Shown here: piece after piece, positions 1-7,243 of the stretch | How positions within the stretch are numbered: position 1 is the stretch's first letter | Layout: every line of letters starts with the position of its first letter | IMG/VR virus record: IMGVR_UViG_3300025450_000902 | Span: 1-30,958 of that record | DNA: 30,958 nt | Origin: a virus | Reading direction: 5' to 3' (one strand) | Notes under the pieces: generated by a model | Told to the model about the DNA's origin: nothing | What the model saw: the letters and a program-made list of their open reading frames with translations, nothing else | The model's database searches: none | Position numbers and translations under genes: made by a program

Positions 1-1
1 T

Positions 2-334
2 AACACTAACAAACGTGCTGGTGTCTGGAGTATTTCTATCGCAAATAATTTAGTAACACTTACATTTGTAAAAGAAATAACAGTTAATCAGGTAGTATCA
101 GTACGCTTCGGTGCAAAATCTGGCAAAACATTAGAATATAGTGCTGCAAGTATTGGTATTGCTGGTCAAACAGTACCAACGTATGTGTCAGTAAATATTA
201 GCACAATTCAACTTAAATCACCTACTACTTTTGATAAAAAAGCAACAGTGTTTATTAACAACGAAGACCAATATACAATACCATTTGCCAATGACAGTTA
301 CTTAAAATTTCCTCGTGAAAATATTCTTGAATAA
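2..334 (+). CDS. C-terminal part of probable virion structural protein (5' truncated)
   Basis: An open frame enters from the left edge and ends at TAA 332-334, giving 110 residues with no start in the window. The peptide is rich in V, T, S, N and I and alternates hydrophobic and polar residues, as expected for beta-strands, and it ends in FPRENILE. I recognise no family. The next gene downstream resembles virion proteins of T4-like aquatic phages, and the beta-rich composition fits a tail or fibre component, but that is inference from context. The frame and stop are secure; the function is not. Confidence 0.6.
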   Translation, partial: NTNKRAGVWSISIANNLVTLTFVKEITVNQVVSVRFGAKSGKTLEYSAASIGIAGQTVPTYVSVNISTIQLKSPTTFDKKATVFINNEDQYTIPFANDSYLKFPRENILE

Positions 335-366
335 TGGATAAATCTAAAACAAACAAATTTGTTAAA

Positions 367-373
367 ATAAATA
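367..373 (+). promoter_or_regulatory. T4-late-type promoter motif ATAAATA
   Basis: ATAAATA lies 39 bases upstream of the ATG at 413 in an A-rich gap between two virion-like genes. T4 late promoters consist of a single TATAAATA element at -10. This is one of seven such motifs seen just upstream of gene starts in the window. Confidence 0.5.
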
Positions 374-412
374 AATGAAACAACTAAATACCACAGACAT
401 GGAAACCAATAA

Positions 413-1318
413 ATGAGCAATATTAATCCTAACAATATCAATGGCGCATATCCTGTAGCAGGCGTTGACAATGACAGTCAAGGATTTCGTGACAACTTTA
501 CCAACATCCTTAACAACTTTGCATATGCTGCAAGTGAAATCACTGATTTGCAAAACAAGGTTATTGTTAAGAGTGCGCTAACTGGTACCACACTTAATAA
601 CAATATGGCTGGTACATTATTAAGCAGTGCTCAAATTCAAGATTTTCGTGAAACAGAATATGATAATAGTCTTGTAAGTACAAACGTAACACTAGATCAT
701 ACCCGTGGGCATTACCAAATAGTTTCAACTAATGGTACATTTACTGTTGCATTTTCAAATTTTCCAGCAGCAGGCACGGTTGGTCGTATCCGTTTAAAGC
801 TAATTGTTAGAGATTCTTCACATCGCATGATTCTACCAAGCGCAGTAAGCATTGGTACGCAATATCTACAAGAATATAATGCAAGCAATAATAGCATTGG
901 TTACACTCAGAGTGGAACTGGAACATACTGGTATGAGTTCGTAAGCGACAACGCTGGCGCAACCATTACTGTTTTCCCACTATCTCGCCAGCGTAATAAT
1001 ACTGATTATCAGTATGCTAACGTTGCAAATGGAACAGTTGCTAGCCCAACTGCCATTACAATGGCTACCAAGCTTATCCTTGACAGTACTACTGGAACAC
1101 AACTTAGCAACGTTAATGTTACATTTCCTGCTTATGCAGTTGATGGTCAGGTAGTTCAGATTTCTGCAAACGTTAATGTTTCTAATCTATATTTGTTACA
1201 TGCTAATACAATCAATGGAAATGTTACTACATTAAGTGCTGGTGCTCACTTGGGATATACTTACGTTGGTGCGCCACGTAATCCTGGCATTGAGAAATGG
1301 TTTAAAACACAAATTTAA
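413..1318 (+). CDS. Virion structural protein of T4-like phage type
   Basis: 301 residues. The N-terminus carries INGAYPVAGVDNDSQGFRDN followed by a short helix-forming stretch (NILNNFAYAASEITDLQNKV), an opening I associate with structural proteins of T4-like cyanophages and related aquatic phages. The rest is rich in T, N, V and G and looks like beta-sandwich or fibre sequence. There are no transmembrane segments or enzyme motifs. An ATAAATA late-type promoter lies just upstream, while the Shine-Dalgarno before ATG 413 is weak (GGAAA). Late expression and the upstream virion-like fragment support a structural role, possibly tail-associated. The family resemblance is from memory and the exact location in the virion is unknown. 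Confidence 0.6.
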   Translation: MSNINPNNINGAYPVAGVDNDSQGFRDNFTNILNNFAYAASEITDLQNKVIVKSALTGTTLNNNMAGTLLSSAQIQDFRETEYDNSLVSTNVTLDHTRGHYQIVSTNGTFTVAFSNFPAAGTVGRIRLKLIVRDSSHRMILPSAVSIGTQYLQEYNASNNSIGYTQSGTGTYWYEFVSDNAGATITVFPLSRQRNNTDYQYANVANGTVASPTAITMATKLILDSTTGTQLSNVNVTFPAYAVDGQVVQISANVNVSNLYLLHANTINGNVTTLSAGAHLGYTYVGAPRNPGIEKWFKTQI

Positions 1319-1320
1319 TA

Positions 1321-1349
1321 TTGACTACTAGCCTATCTAACGTTATATT
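1321..1349 (+). promoter_or_regulatory. Sigma70-like promoter for the MazG-like gene
   Basis: TTGACT (1321-1326) and TATATT (1344-1349) are separated by 17 bases, directly after the virion gene's stop. They are followed by AGGAG (1355-1359) and ATG 1366. The fit to a bacterial housekeeping promoter is good. Confidence 0.6.
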
Positions 1350-1365
1350 AGTGTAGGAGTAAATC

Positions 1366-1782
1366 ATGACAGACCTTAAACTGTACCAAGACTTTGTACT
1401 AGAAGTAACTAGTGCTGAAAGCAAGTATGAATATGCTTTCGAAAAACGTTTCCAAGAACTAAGTGAATATCAAGAAGACCGCACCAATATTCGTCCAGCA
1501 TTGTTATTGACGGCTGGCATGGGCTTGAGTGCTGAAAGTGGTGAGTTTAATGAAATCATCAAGAAGATGTTTTTTCAAGGCAAGCCACTTAATGCAGAAA
1601 ACGTATTCCATATGAAGCGTGAGTTAGGCGATATCATGTGGTATTGGATGAATGCCTGTACTGCACTTGGACTTGATCCAAACGATGTTATTAATGAAAA
1701 TGTAAAGAAGTTAGAATCACGCTATCCAGGTGGCAAATTTGATGCTTGGCATAGTGAAAATCGTGTGAAGGGTGATCTATAA
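1366..1782 (+). CDS. MazG-like nucleoside triphosphate pyrophosphohydrolase
   Basis: 138 residues, the usual size for phage MazG-like all-alpha NTP pyrophosphatases. The metal-binding pattern of the family is visible: an E-x-x-E type segment in GLSAESGEFNEIIKK (around residues 52-66) and a second acidic helix KRELGDIMWYW (around 86-96). The family hydrolyses (d)NTPs to (d)NMP and pyrophosphate. Phage members are thought to shape nucleotide pools or ppGpp signalling during infection, but the substrate cannot be read from sequence. AGGAG stands 6 bases before ATG 1366 and a sigma70-like promoter lies upstream. The stop overlaps the next ATG by one base, so the two genes are probably co-translated. 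Confidence 0.8.
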   Translation: MTDLKLYQDFVLEVTSAESKYEYAFEKRFQELSEYQEDRTNIRPALLLTAGMGLSAESGEFNEIIKKMFFQGKPLNAENVFHMKRELGDIMWYWMNACTALGLDPNDVINENVKKLESRYPGGKFDAWHSENRVKGDL

Positions 1783-2015
1783 TGCATCCATTGATGGGCA
1801 ATTTAACTGAAAAAACATTGGATGAGTTGCTCAAAACTATCAACGAAACATACAAGAAAATGTCTTTTGCTGGTAAGATGGGTAACACTGCTATGTTAAA
1901 TCAGTTGCGGATGGTTGCAGATACTTACCAAGAAGAAATTAACGCTCGTTATCGTGCAGAAGCAAATGCTGCAAAAGAAAACCCAATTTTCAAGGATAGT
2001 TTGGATATAGGATGA
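1782..2015 (+). CDS. Small conserved phage protein of unknown function
   Basis: 77 residues, mostly predicted helix, opening MHPLMGNLTEKTLDELLKTI and continuing with a charged, alanine-rich second helix. Similar short proteins (MHPL-x-GNL... followed by a helical hairpin) occur in T4-like aquatic phages, but I know of no function. ATG 1782 overlaps the last base of the MazG-like gene, and the stop overlaps the next gene by four bases, so it sits inside a tightly coupled run. There are no cysteines, transmembrane segments or catalytic motifs. Its size, helicity and acidic/basic mix would suit a small binding or adaptor protein; that is only inference. Confidence 0.65.
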   Translation: MHPLMGNLTEKTLDELLKTINETYKKMSFAGKMGNTAMLNQLRMVADTYQEEINARYRAEANAAKENPIFKDSLDIG

Positions 2016-2668
2016 GTGATGTAAGTTGGAATGTAAATTTTACTGCTATCAATTGTTTTAAAGATTATCTTGAACCATGCGATTATACTATTAGCATTGG
2101 GTTTAATGATGAATCTATCAATGAAGAAGACCCACAAACTTCTTTTGGTAGAATACGTAGTTTAATAAAAGATTTATATCAAGATGCAATATTTGTGCAT
2201 TTAGAAAATCCGTTACTTCCAACGCTGCACAAGAAATTTAAATCTCGCATCGTAACCTTACCATATCAACCAAATAACTTTGTTATTGGTGTTGTTACGT
2301 GGTATAAGATTTTGAGTATTACACAGGGTCGAACGACTCTTGAATATATTTCTGTTAGCAGCGATAAAAGTGATGATATTGCATTAAACATCGATGAAGA
2401 TATTGTTACTAATGAAGAAGTAATGGATGATTTGGCGATGAAAAGTTGGGAAAAACCAGCATGGTGGTTTAGACCAACTCCTACTACGTGGGACGTTCCA
2501 ATTAAAAAGAATAAAGAATTTATAGTTGAAACTGATGAAAATGATTGGCCAACAATATTGCAATGGGATCAACCACCTGCTATAATAATCAAGAAGAAAT
2601 CAGAAAACAACATTGTTCCACTTAAAAAAGGGTGGAAGCCAGAGGTTATTAAGGGTGACAAATCTTGA
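2012..2668 (+). CDS. Hypothetical protein
   Basis: 218 residues, unrecognised. The N-terminal two thirds reads as an alternating alpha/beta domain, with the segment LPYQPNNFVIGVVTWYKIL in the middle. The C-terminal third is rich in W and P (SWEKPAWWFRPTPTTW) and ends in a basic, lysine-rich tail. It starts ATGA-like on the stop of the previous gene and overlaps the following DnaE-like gene by 14 bases if that gene starts at GTG 2655. The coupled arrangement indicates an operon from the promoter at 1321. No catalytic motif is evident. Confidence 0.6.
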   Translation: MSDVSWNVNFTAINCFKDYLEPCDYTISIGFNDESINEEDPQTSFGRIRSLIKDLYQDAIFVHLENPLLPTLHKKFKSRIVTLPYQPNNFVIGVVTWYKILSITQGRTTLEYISVSSDKSDDIALNIDEDIVTNEEVMDDLAMKSWEKPAWWFRPTPTTWDVPIKKNKEFIVETDENDWPTILQWDQPPAIIIKKKSENNIVPLKKGWKPEVIKGDKS

Positions 2669-3170
2669 CGAATATGGTCGCAGTATAATTAGCGACAGTG
2701 AGTTAGCGGAATTACTATATACAAATCCGCAACTTACCATTGATGATATTACCATTGTAAATCCAGAAAAGTATAATTCTGCTATTAAGAGTTTATATCT
2801 TGATTACAAGCCACTTAAAAAACTAGCAACGTTAAATGGTTCAGTAGCAGAATATCATAGCATGAACCAACAAGAATGGTTTATGCCCGATGAATATAAG
2901 AATATGGATATTGCCAAGTGGGTATTGGAACAGTGTGCAGACCAAAATGAATTGCAACGTGCTGGTCAAGAATTGATGGAATATGCTGACAGAGGTTTAT
3001 TGCCACTGCTGCAATACTTAAAATATCTTGTTGACACGATGCGTAAAAATAGTGTAGTATGGGGTGTTGGTCGTGGTTCAAGTGTAGCAAGTTTCGTGCT
3101 ATACCTAATTGGCGTCCATCGTATTCATAGTCTTAAAAATAATTTAAACTTCAATGAATTTATGCGTTAA
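2655..3170 (+). CDS. Orphan fragment-like protein matching DNA polymerase III alpha (DnaE)
   Basis: 171 residues from GTG 2655, preceded by AGAGG (2641-2645, 9-base gap). An upstream ATG at 2613 would overlap the previous gene by 56 bases and lacks that site. The C-terminal end carries WGVGRGSSVASFVLYLIGV followed by an H-R-I-x-S-L and N-x-F-x-x-F-M-R pattern. This matches the conserved VGPGRGS-(x)n-SLVAYLLGIT-DIDP-LLFERFL block of bacterial DnaE, the region just before the catalytic palm. The preceding helices (EYADRGLLPLLQYLKYLV) also fit. The palm with its catalytic aspartates and the PHP domain are absent, so it cannot be a polymerase. It may be a domain captured for binding DNA or a partner, or a remnant; its intact frame suggests function. 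Confidence 0.6.
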   Translation: MTNLDEYGRSIISDSELAELLYTNPQLTIDDITIVNPEKYNSAIKSLYLDYKPLKKLATLNGSVAEYHSMNQQEWFMPDEYKNMDIAKWVLEQCADQNELQRAGQELMEYADRGLLPLLQYLKYLVDTMRKNSVVWGVGRGSSVASFVLYLIGVHRIHSLKNNLNFNEFMR

Positions 3171-3190
3171 ATAGTGTAAAAGGAATAGAA

Positions 3191-3613
3191 ATGGGTGTGT
3201 ATCGAACAGCAACTGGAAAATATTTAGATATCAATGCATTAAAGATTCATCAAGAACGTACTATTGCTGTCGGAAACAGTCGTCAAAATGCACGTGGTGA
3301 CATTATTGGTCCAGGCGGCGTAATAGCTAAAACGAGGGATGAAATCATGAAAGAAGTTTATGAACAACAAAAAGGTTCGGTATTAAGTGATAACCCGATA
3401 TATGCTAATAGTGATCAAGCTTCGCAGGCTGCAATCGCTGATATATTTGAAACACCTATCACTGATCCAGCAAGTGACATTGCTGCAAGTAAAGAAAATC
3501 CACAAGTTGTTGAACCAACAACTGCTGCACCAACAAGTGGTGGATATGCAGATGCACTTGTTCGTAGTCAAGAATTAGCAGAAAAATTAAGAAATCAGAG
3601 AAACAGAATATGA
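3191..3613 (+). CDS. Conserved phage protein of unknown function
   Basis: 140 residues. AAGGA precedes ATG 3191 at good spacing. The N-terminal ~60 residues (MGVYRTATGKYLDINALKIH, then GNSRQNARGDIIGPGG) resemble the start of short proteins common in T4-like aquatic phages. The second half is low-complexity, rich in A, P, T and S, and ends in a charged helix. The stop overlaps the ATG of the GroES-like gene by four bases, so the two are probably co-translated. I recognise no enzymatic motif. Position between replication-associated genes and a capsid-assembly co-chaperonin gives no firm clue. Confidence 0.6.
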   Translation: MGVYRTATGKYLDINALKIHQERTIAVGNSRQNARGDIIGPGGVIAKTRDEIMKEVYEQQKGSVLSDNPIYANSDQASQAAIADIFETPITDPASDIAASKENPQVVEPTTAAPTSGGYADALVRSQELAEKLRNQRNRI

Positions 3614-4002
3614 AAACTACCATTGGACCACGCAGTAGCACATTACATTATAATCAAGATTATCGTAAAATTCAACCAACTAAGAATAATGTTATGGTCA
3701 AAGATATGGATTTTGGCGAACGCATGACTCTTGGTGGTATTATTATTCTTGACGATGATAAGAAAGGTCAGGGTATTCGTCCTCGTTGGGCAGAAGTAGT
3801 AGCGATTGGACCAAAACAAGAAGATGTAAAAGTAGGTGAATATATCCTTGTTGCACATGGTCGTTGGACTCGTGGGCTTGACATGACAGATGAAGATGGT
3901 GTATCAACTACCATTCGTCTAGTTGATCCCAAAGATATTCTTATGAGCAGCGATGAGCCACCAAAAGAAGATTTAACTGTTGGTTTAAATCCAACTTATT
4001 AA
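3610..4002 (+). CDS. GroES/gp31-like co-chaperonin
   Basis: 130 residues. The core from about residue 20 reads as a GroES beta-barrel: IQPTKNNVMVKDMDFGE, a loop with LGGIIILDDDKKGQGIRPR where the mobile GroEL-contacting loop (IVL-like tripeptide) is expected, then WAEVVAIGP and KVGEYILVAHGRWTRG, the usual G-x-V-hydrophobic and V-G-D/E-hydrophobic strands. T4 gp31 replaces GroES to let GroEL fold the major capsid protein, and this protein probably docks on host GroEL in the same way. It carries about 18 extra N-terminal and 20 C-terminal residues compared with bacterial GroES. It is coupled to the upstream gene by a four-base overlap. A GroES-type fold is well supported; capsid-protein specificity is inferred. 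Confidence 0.8.
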   Translation: MKTTIGPRSSTLHYNQDYRKIQPTKNNVMVKDMDFGERMTLGGIIILDDDKKGQGIRPRWAEVVAIGPKQEDVKVGEYILVAHGRWTRGLDMTDEDGVSTTIRLVDPKDILMSSDEPPKEDLTVGLNPTY

Positions 4003-4006
4003 ACAA

Positions 4007-4038
4007 TTGACATTCCTCTAACACAGTGTTAATATAAT
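4007..4038 (+). promoter_or_regulatory. Probable sigma70-like promoter for the clamp loader gene
   Basis: A perfect TTGACA (4007-4012) is followed by TATAAT (4033-4038), but the 20-base spacer is long. Overlapping TAATAT (4030-4035) gives 17 bases. The ATG at 4042 lies within a few bases of the -10 and has no Shine-Dalgarno, so a transcript from here would be nearly leaderless. Confidence 0.45.
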
Positions 4039-4041
4039 CCT

Positions 4042-4977
4042 ATGACAAAAAATTATCTTTGGGTTGAAAAGTATCGTCCAAGTAGCGTGGTCGATTATGT
4101 ATGGCGTGATGCTGCTCAAGAGGCACAAGTTCGTCAATGGATTAGTGACAGTACTATTCCACATTTATTATTCAGTGGCGGACCTGGTACAGGCAAGACA
4201 ACGCTTGCCAAAGTTCTTATCCATGACTTGGGCGTAGATGACTTTGATGTGTTGCAGATCAACGCTTCTCGTGATAATGGTGTAGATTTCATTCGTGATA
4301 AGATTGAAGGATTTGTATCTACAATGCCATTTGGTGAGTTTAAGATTGTTCTGCTAGATGAGGCAGATTATCTTTCACCAAGTGCGCAAGCAGTGTTGCG
4401 TGGGTTGATGGAAACTTATAGTGCAAGCGCACGTTTCATTATGACCTGTAACTATCCTAATAAGATTATCCCAGCACTTCATAGCCGCTGTCAAGGTTTT
4501 CATATTGAACGTCTTGATAAAACAGAATTTACTGCTCGTGCTGCTACCATTCTTGTTGAAGAAGGCGTTGATTTTGAATTAGATACACTGGATAGCTATG
4601 TAACTGCAGCATATCCTGATCTGCGCAAATGCATTAACAGTTTGCAAAGCGCAAGTAATGGTGGAACCTTAAGTTCTGCGAGTAATGATACGCAAAGCAG
4701 TAGCGATTACCGCATTGCCGCAGTTGAATTATTTAAGAATGGAAAGGTGCGAGAAGCACGTAAATTGTTATGCAACCAAGTTCGTGCTGATGAAATTGAA
4801 GAAGTATTTCGTTGGATGTATGACAATCTTGAATTGTTCTCAACAAGTGATGAGGGGCAAGATCGTGCTATTGTTATCATTCGTAATGGGCTAGTCAATC
4901 ATTCTATGGTTGCCGATGCAGAAATTAATCTTAGTGCGACATTGTGTGAGTTAGCGGAAGTTAATGGAAATTCTTAG
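4042..4977 (+). CDS. 44: Sliding clamp loader ATPase subunit (T4 gp44-like)
   Basis: 311 residues, close to T4 gp44 (319). It is an AAA+ ATPase of the replication factor C/clamp loader family, which opens and loads the ring-shaped sliding clamp at primer ends. Walker A is GGPGTGKTT (46-54), Walker B is LLDEAD (104-109), and the SRC arginine-finger motif is at 148-150. The opening LWVEKYRPSSVVDYV is the classic RFC small-subunit start. A C-terminal helical collar follows. In T4 the gp44 tetramer works with one gp62. The next gene here overlaps by 14 bases and is the positional candidate for gp62, although its sequence does not show it. The start follows a sigma70-like promoter immediately. Confidence 0.9.
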   Translation: MTKNYLWVEKYRPSSVVDYVWRDAAQEAQVRQWISDSTIPHLLFSGGPGTGKTTLAKVLIHDLGVDDFDVLQINASRDNGVDFIRDKIEGFVSTMPFGEFKIVLLDEADYLSPSAQAVLRGLMETYSASARFIMTCNYPNKIIPALHSRCQGFHIERLDKTEFTARAATILVEEGVDFELDTLDSYVTAAYPDLRKCINSLQSASNGGTLSSASNDTQSSSDYRIAAVELFKNGKVREARKLLCNQVRADEIEEVFRWMYDNLELFSTSDEGQDRAIVIIRNGLVNHSMVADAEINLSATLCELAEVNGNS

Positions 4978-5299
4978 TCATATATATAACACGTATAAGA
5001 AAACACGCAAAAAGAAATTTACTGCCCAAGAAAAACGCATGTTGCGTCCTATTGCAGAAACAATTGCTATTATGGATGGCAATGCGTTTTTTGGATTGCA
5101 AAAAGATGATAATGGAAATGACACTTGGTATGAACAATACCTAGTAGAAGCATGGATGGTTGCTTCATATGAAAATAAAATCAACGGATGGGTCAAAGAA
5201 ACCAGTTGGGTAAAAGATATGACTCATGAAAACCCATCCGTTGAAGAAGCTTATAATAATTGGCAATTATTAAAGATATTAAGTCGTCCTAATAATTAA
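4964..5299 (+). CDS. Conserved phage protein; positional candidate for clamp loader partner
   Basis: 111 residues, largely helical with many aromatic residues: a basic N-terminal helix (YKKTRKKKFTAQEKRM), then ETIAIMDGNAFFG, WYEQYLVEAW and a C-terminal NNWQLLKILSR. It starts 14 bases inside gp44 with GCGGAAG upstream, so it is translationally coupled to it. In T4 the gene after 44 is 62, the small clamp loader subunit (187 residues). This protein is much shorter and I cannot align it with T4 gp62, so I leave the symbol empty. It ends convergently with PhoH, and the two stop codons overlap. Confidence 0.6.
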   Translation: MEILSHIYNTYKKTRKKKFTAQEKRMLRPIAETIAIMDGNAFFGLQKDDNGNDTWYEQYLVEAWMVASYENKINGWVKETSWVKDMTHENPSVEEAYNNWQLLKILSRPNN

Positions 5300-6069
5300 A
5301 TATCGCCATAAATGCGTAGAATCTCTTCAACTGCAGGATGACGTTCAATGTCACCACCGTTGAACTCAACTGTGCCAACATGATCACTATCAGTAAAACG
5401 TTCAATAAGACGGCTAAAGTCTAATAGACCATTCTCGCCTTCTGTTCTATCAGTTTGACGAACGTCACCTGTCACAATAATCCGACTGCCTTCACCGATA
5501 CGAGTAAGCAACATTTTCATTTGATTAGGTGTTGCGTTCTGCATTTCGTCAGCAATAATCATAGAGTTCTTGAAGGTACGACCACGCATAAATGCCAGTG
5601 GGCAAATTTCAATTACTTGATTTTCTACCATCTGTTGAGTTTCACGAGTGCTATAATACTCATGGAGAACATCAAACAGTGGCTTGGTCCAAGGTTCCAT
5701 TTTCGCATTTAAATCACCTGGTAGAAAACCATGTTTTTCACCTTCTACGCCCACTGCTGGACGAGTAAGGATGATACGTTCAATATCACGATTTTTTAAG
5801 GCTTTAATTGCGGCTTGCATTGCAAGTAAGGTTTTACCAGTTCCCGCTGGTCCGCTTGCAATGATGATACTTACACTATCATCCATTAGTAGGTCAAGAT
5901 AATGTTCTTGATTAAGGTTTCTTGGGATTATATCTACATTTCTTTTTTTAGCAGGTAAGAATTGGTCAGGTTCGATAACATTATTATAATTTCGTTTGTT
6001 TGAGTTTCCGTTTCCATTGTTAAAACTATTTGTTGGCTGATTATATTTCTGTTTACGCTTATGCTGCAT
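5296..6069 (-). CDS. phoH: PhoH-like P-loop ATPase
   Basis: 257 residues from the ATG at 6069, the only minus-strand gene in the window. Walker A is SGPAGTGKTLLA (72-83), followed by ILTRPAVGVEGEKHGFLPGD and the Walker B-type IIADEMQNATPNQMK, then RIIVTGDVRQTD, all hallmarks of the PhoH family. PhoH is widespread in aquatic phages; a helicase or RNA-linked ATPase role has been proposed but its job in infection is unsettled. A basic, Asn/Lys-rich linker of about 45 residues precedes the ATPase core. I chose 6069 because AGGA lies 7 bases upstream of it on the minus strand. ATGs at 6114 and 6159 are in frame but lack such a site. Confidence 0.85.
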   Translation of the reverse strand: MQHKRKQKYNQPTNSFNNGNGNSNKRNYNNVIEPDQFLPAKKRNVDIIPRNLNQEHYLDLLMDDSVSIIIASGPAGTGKTLLAMQAAIKALKNRDIERIILTRPAVGVEGEKHGFLPGDLNAKMEPWTKPLFDVLHEYYSTRETQQMVENQVIEICPLAFMRGRTFKNSMIIADEMQNATPNQMKMLLTRIGEGSRIIVTGDVRQTDRTEGENGLLDFSRLIERFTDSDHVGTVEFNGGDIERHPAVEEILRIYGDI

Positions 6070-6180
6070 TTGAGATTCCTGTGTTGGTTGTAACACATAA
6101 TTATTTAATGCCATAATATGACAATTATGTTGTAATCTTTGAAGACCATTAACAATCATAAATATCTCAAAGGTGTTGCT
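6070..6180. promoter_or_regulatory. Divergent intergenic region between phoH and the rightward late operon
   Basis: This 111-base gap serves both directions. Rightward it holds the late-type ATAAATA at 6158-6164 and AAAGG just before ATG 6181. Leftward it must hold the phoH promoter; only weak -10-like boxes are visible (for example the complement of 6115-6120, reading CATATT) with a poor -35. There is no hairpin terminator. Confidence 0.4.
6158..6164 (+). promoter_or_regulatory. T4-late-type promoter motif ATAAATA
   Basis: CATAAATATC lies 16 bases upstream of ATG 6181, with the Shine-Dalgarno AAAGG between them. Placement is ideal for a T4-type late promoter giving a transcript with a short leader. 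Confidence 0.5.
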
Positions 6181-6741
6181 ATGAGTGTTAAAGCAAATTT
6201 AGAAAGCATAAAGAAATTATATATGAGCGATGCTAGCTTAAGCATGCTATGTGATTTTGAACGTGTGTTAGATAGTATGGATTTTTATGCATTTCCAAAC
6301 TGGCGTTTGGGTGAGTTAGTAGAAGGTCCAATTATTAGTCGTTATTGGGTAAAATGCAAATTTATGTGGCCACTTGATCGTATGCCAGACCCATCTGCAG
6401 CTAAACGTCTTATGCCATATGGTGCAAAGATAACTTATACCAAAGATAAAGTTCAAGTTCCTGTAGAAATTCGCAGTCCAGCAGATATTAGACCAGGTAG
6501 CCATAAAGGAAAATTAGTTGATTTTCCAATTTGGTATGTGGAAATGATGTTGCCAAAAAAACTTATGAGTGATATTAAGCAAGGAAGTGTTGAAATTGCA
6601 GGTGAAGAAGTTGATTTGGCTGATTTACAAACTAGTATAGAAAAAGGTCTAACTGATAAGAGTACTGCAAATAATGCGCCACCTCAGGCTGCACCACAAG
6701 AAGTACCAGGAGCAGAAGAAAATGCGCAACCAAATATCTGA
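6181..6741 (+). CDS. Conserved phage protein of unknown function
   Basis: 186 residues from ATG 6181 (AAAGG 7 bases upstream). The N-terminal helical part ends in FPNWRLGELVEGP, then comes a compact beta-rich block, ISRYWVKCKFMWP, RMPDPSAAKRLMPYG and a W-Y-V-E-M-M-L-P strand. The C-terminus is a flexible A/P/Q-rich tail. The same kind of protein, with an EGP-IxxRYWV core and MPDP motif, occurs in T4-like aquatic phages beside the gene that follows here, but I know of no assigned function. It lies directly downstream of a late-type promoter and upstream of the lysis cassette. No catalytic residues are recognised. Confidence 0.6.
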   Translation: MSVKANLESIKKLYMSDASLSMLCDFERVLDSMDFYAFPNWRLGELVEGPIISRYWVKCKFMWPLDRMPDPSAAKRLMPYGAKITYTKDKVQVPVEIRSPADIRPGSHKGKLVDFPIWYVEMMLPKKLMSDIKQGSVEIAGEEVDLADLQTSIEKGLTDKSTANNAPPQAAPQEVPGAEENAQPNI

Positions 6742-6751
6742 AGGTTTGCAA

Positions 6752-7243
6752 ATGGGCGACCTTAACTATCTTGTTGATGAAACTATTCACATTGATGAAT
6801 ATAACAGCAAGATGGGACAAGCAAGTGATGTTGTCACTTTAAGTTTTAAAATTCGTGATATTATGCCAGCAAATGATCTTGTTAGCTATCTAGAAAATGG
6901 CTACGATTGGGTGTTAGACGCTGACGTAAGCACAGGTGAAGTTAGCGATAATGAACGTTTAGTATTTGTTGAAGTGCAACGCAAACCAGGCATCTTTAAT
7001 TATATAAAAGAAATGTTAGGTGACCTCGATCATCTAACTGGTATTAAACCTGATTCATGGAAATTTCGTTGGTATAAAAGCGGCGATTATGTACAGATGA
7101 ACGAAGAAAATTTTGAAAAAATAGTTCCGCTTACTGCTGAAAAATATGATGAAAGTGTAAAAAATTTCACAAGAATAAAAAATGAAACTAAAAAGTTAAA
7201 TAGTGATATAGAAGACATCAAGCGATTAAGTGGGATTATCTAA
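6752..7243 (+). CDS. Conserved phage protein of unknown function, paired with the preceding gene
   Basis: 163 residues from ATG 6752, with GAAGG ending 7 bases upstream. An earlier ATG at 6722 (AGGAG 9 bases upstream) would add 10 residues and overlap the previous gene. The N-terminal half is an alpha/beta domain: LNYLVDETIHIDEY, VVTLSFKIRD, LENGYDWVLDADVS, LVFVEVQRKPG. The C-terminal half is a charged helix with coiled-coil character (KNFTRIKNETKKLNSDIEDI). The acidic, aromatic core and constant pairing with the upstream gene suggest a two-protein unit. Function is unknown. It ends on the ATG of the inner spanin. Confidence 0.6.
   Translation: MGDLNYLVDETIHIDEYNSKMGQASDVVTLSFKIRDIMPANDLVSYLENGYDWVLDADVSTGEVSDNERLVFVEVQRKPGIFNYIKEMLGDLDHLTGIKPDSWKFRWYKSGDYVQMNEENFEKIVPLTAEKYDESVKNFTRIKNETKKLNSDIEDIKRLSGII

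Noticed and set aside
352-363. Palindrome AACAAATTTGTT as a terminator or operator
   Set aside because: It is a short AT-only-core palindrome in an A-rich gap with no T-run and no second copy found, so chance is likely.
2613-2654. ATG 2613 as the start of the DnaE-like gene
   Set aside because: It would overlap the previous gene by 56 bases without a ribosome site, while GTG 2655 has AGAGG at proper distance.
2665-2687. TTGACG followed by TATAAT as a promoter
   Set aside because: Both boxes lie inside the DnaE-like coding sequence, the spacing is short, and no gene start follows within a suitable distance.
4964-5299. Clamp loader small subunit gp62
   Set aside because: Position after gp44 fits, but the protein is 111 residues with no recognisable alignment to T4 gp62, so the name was not given.
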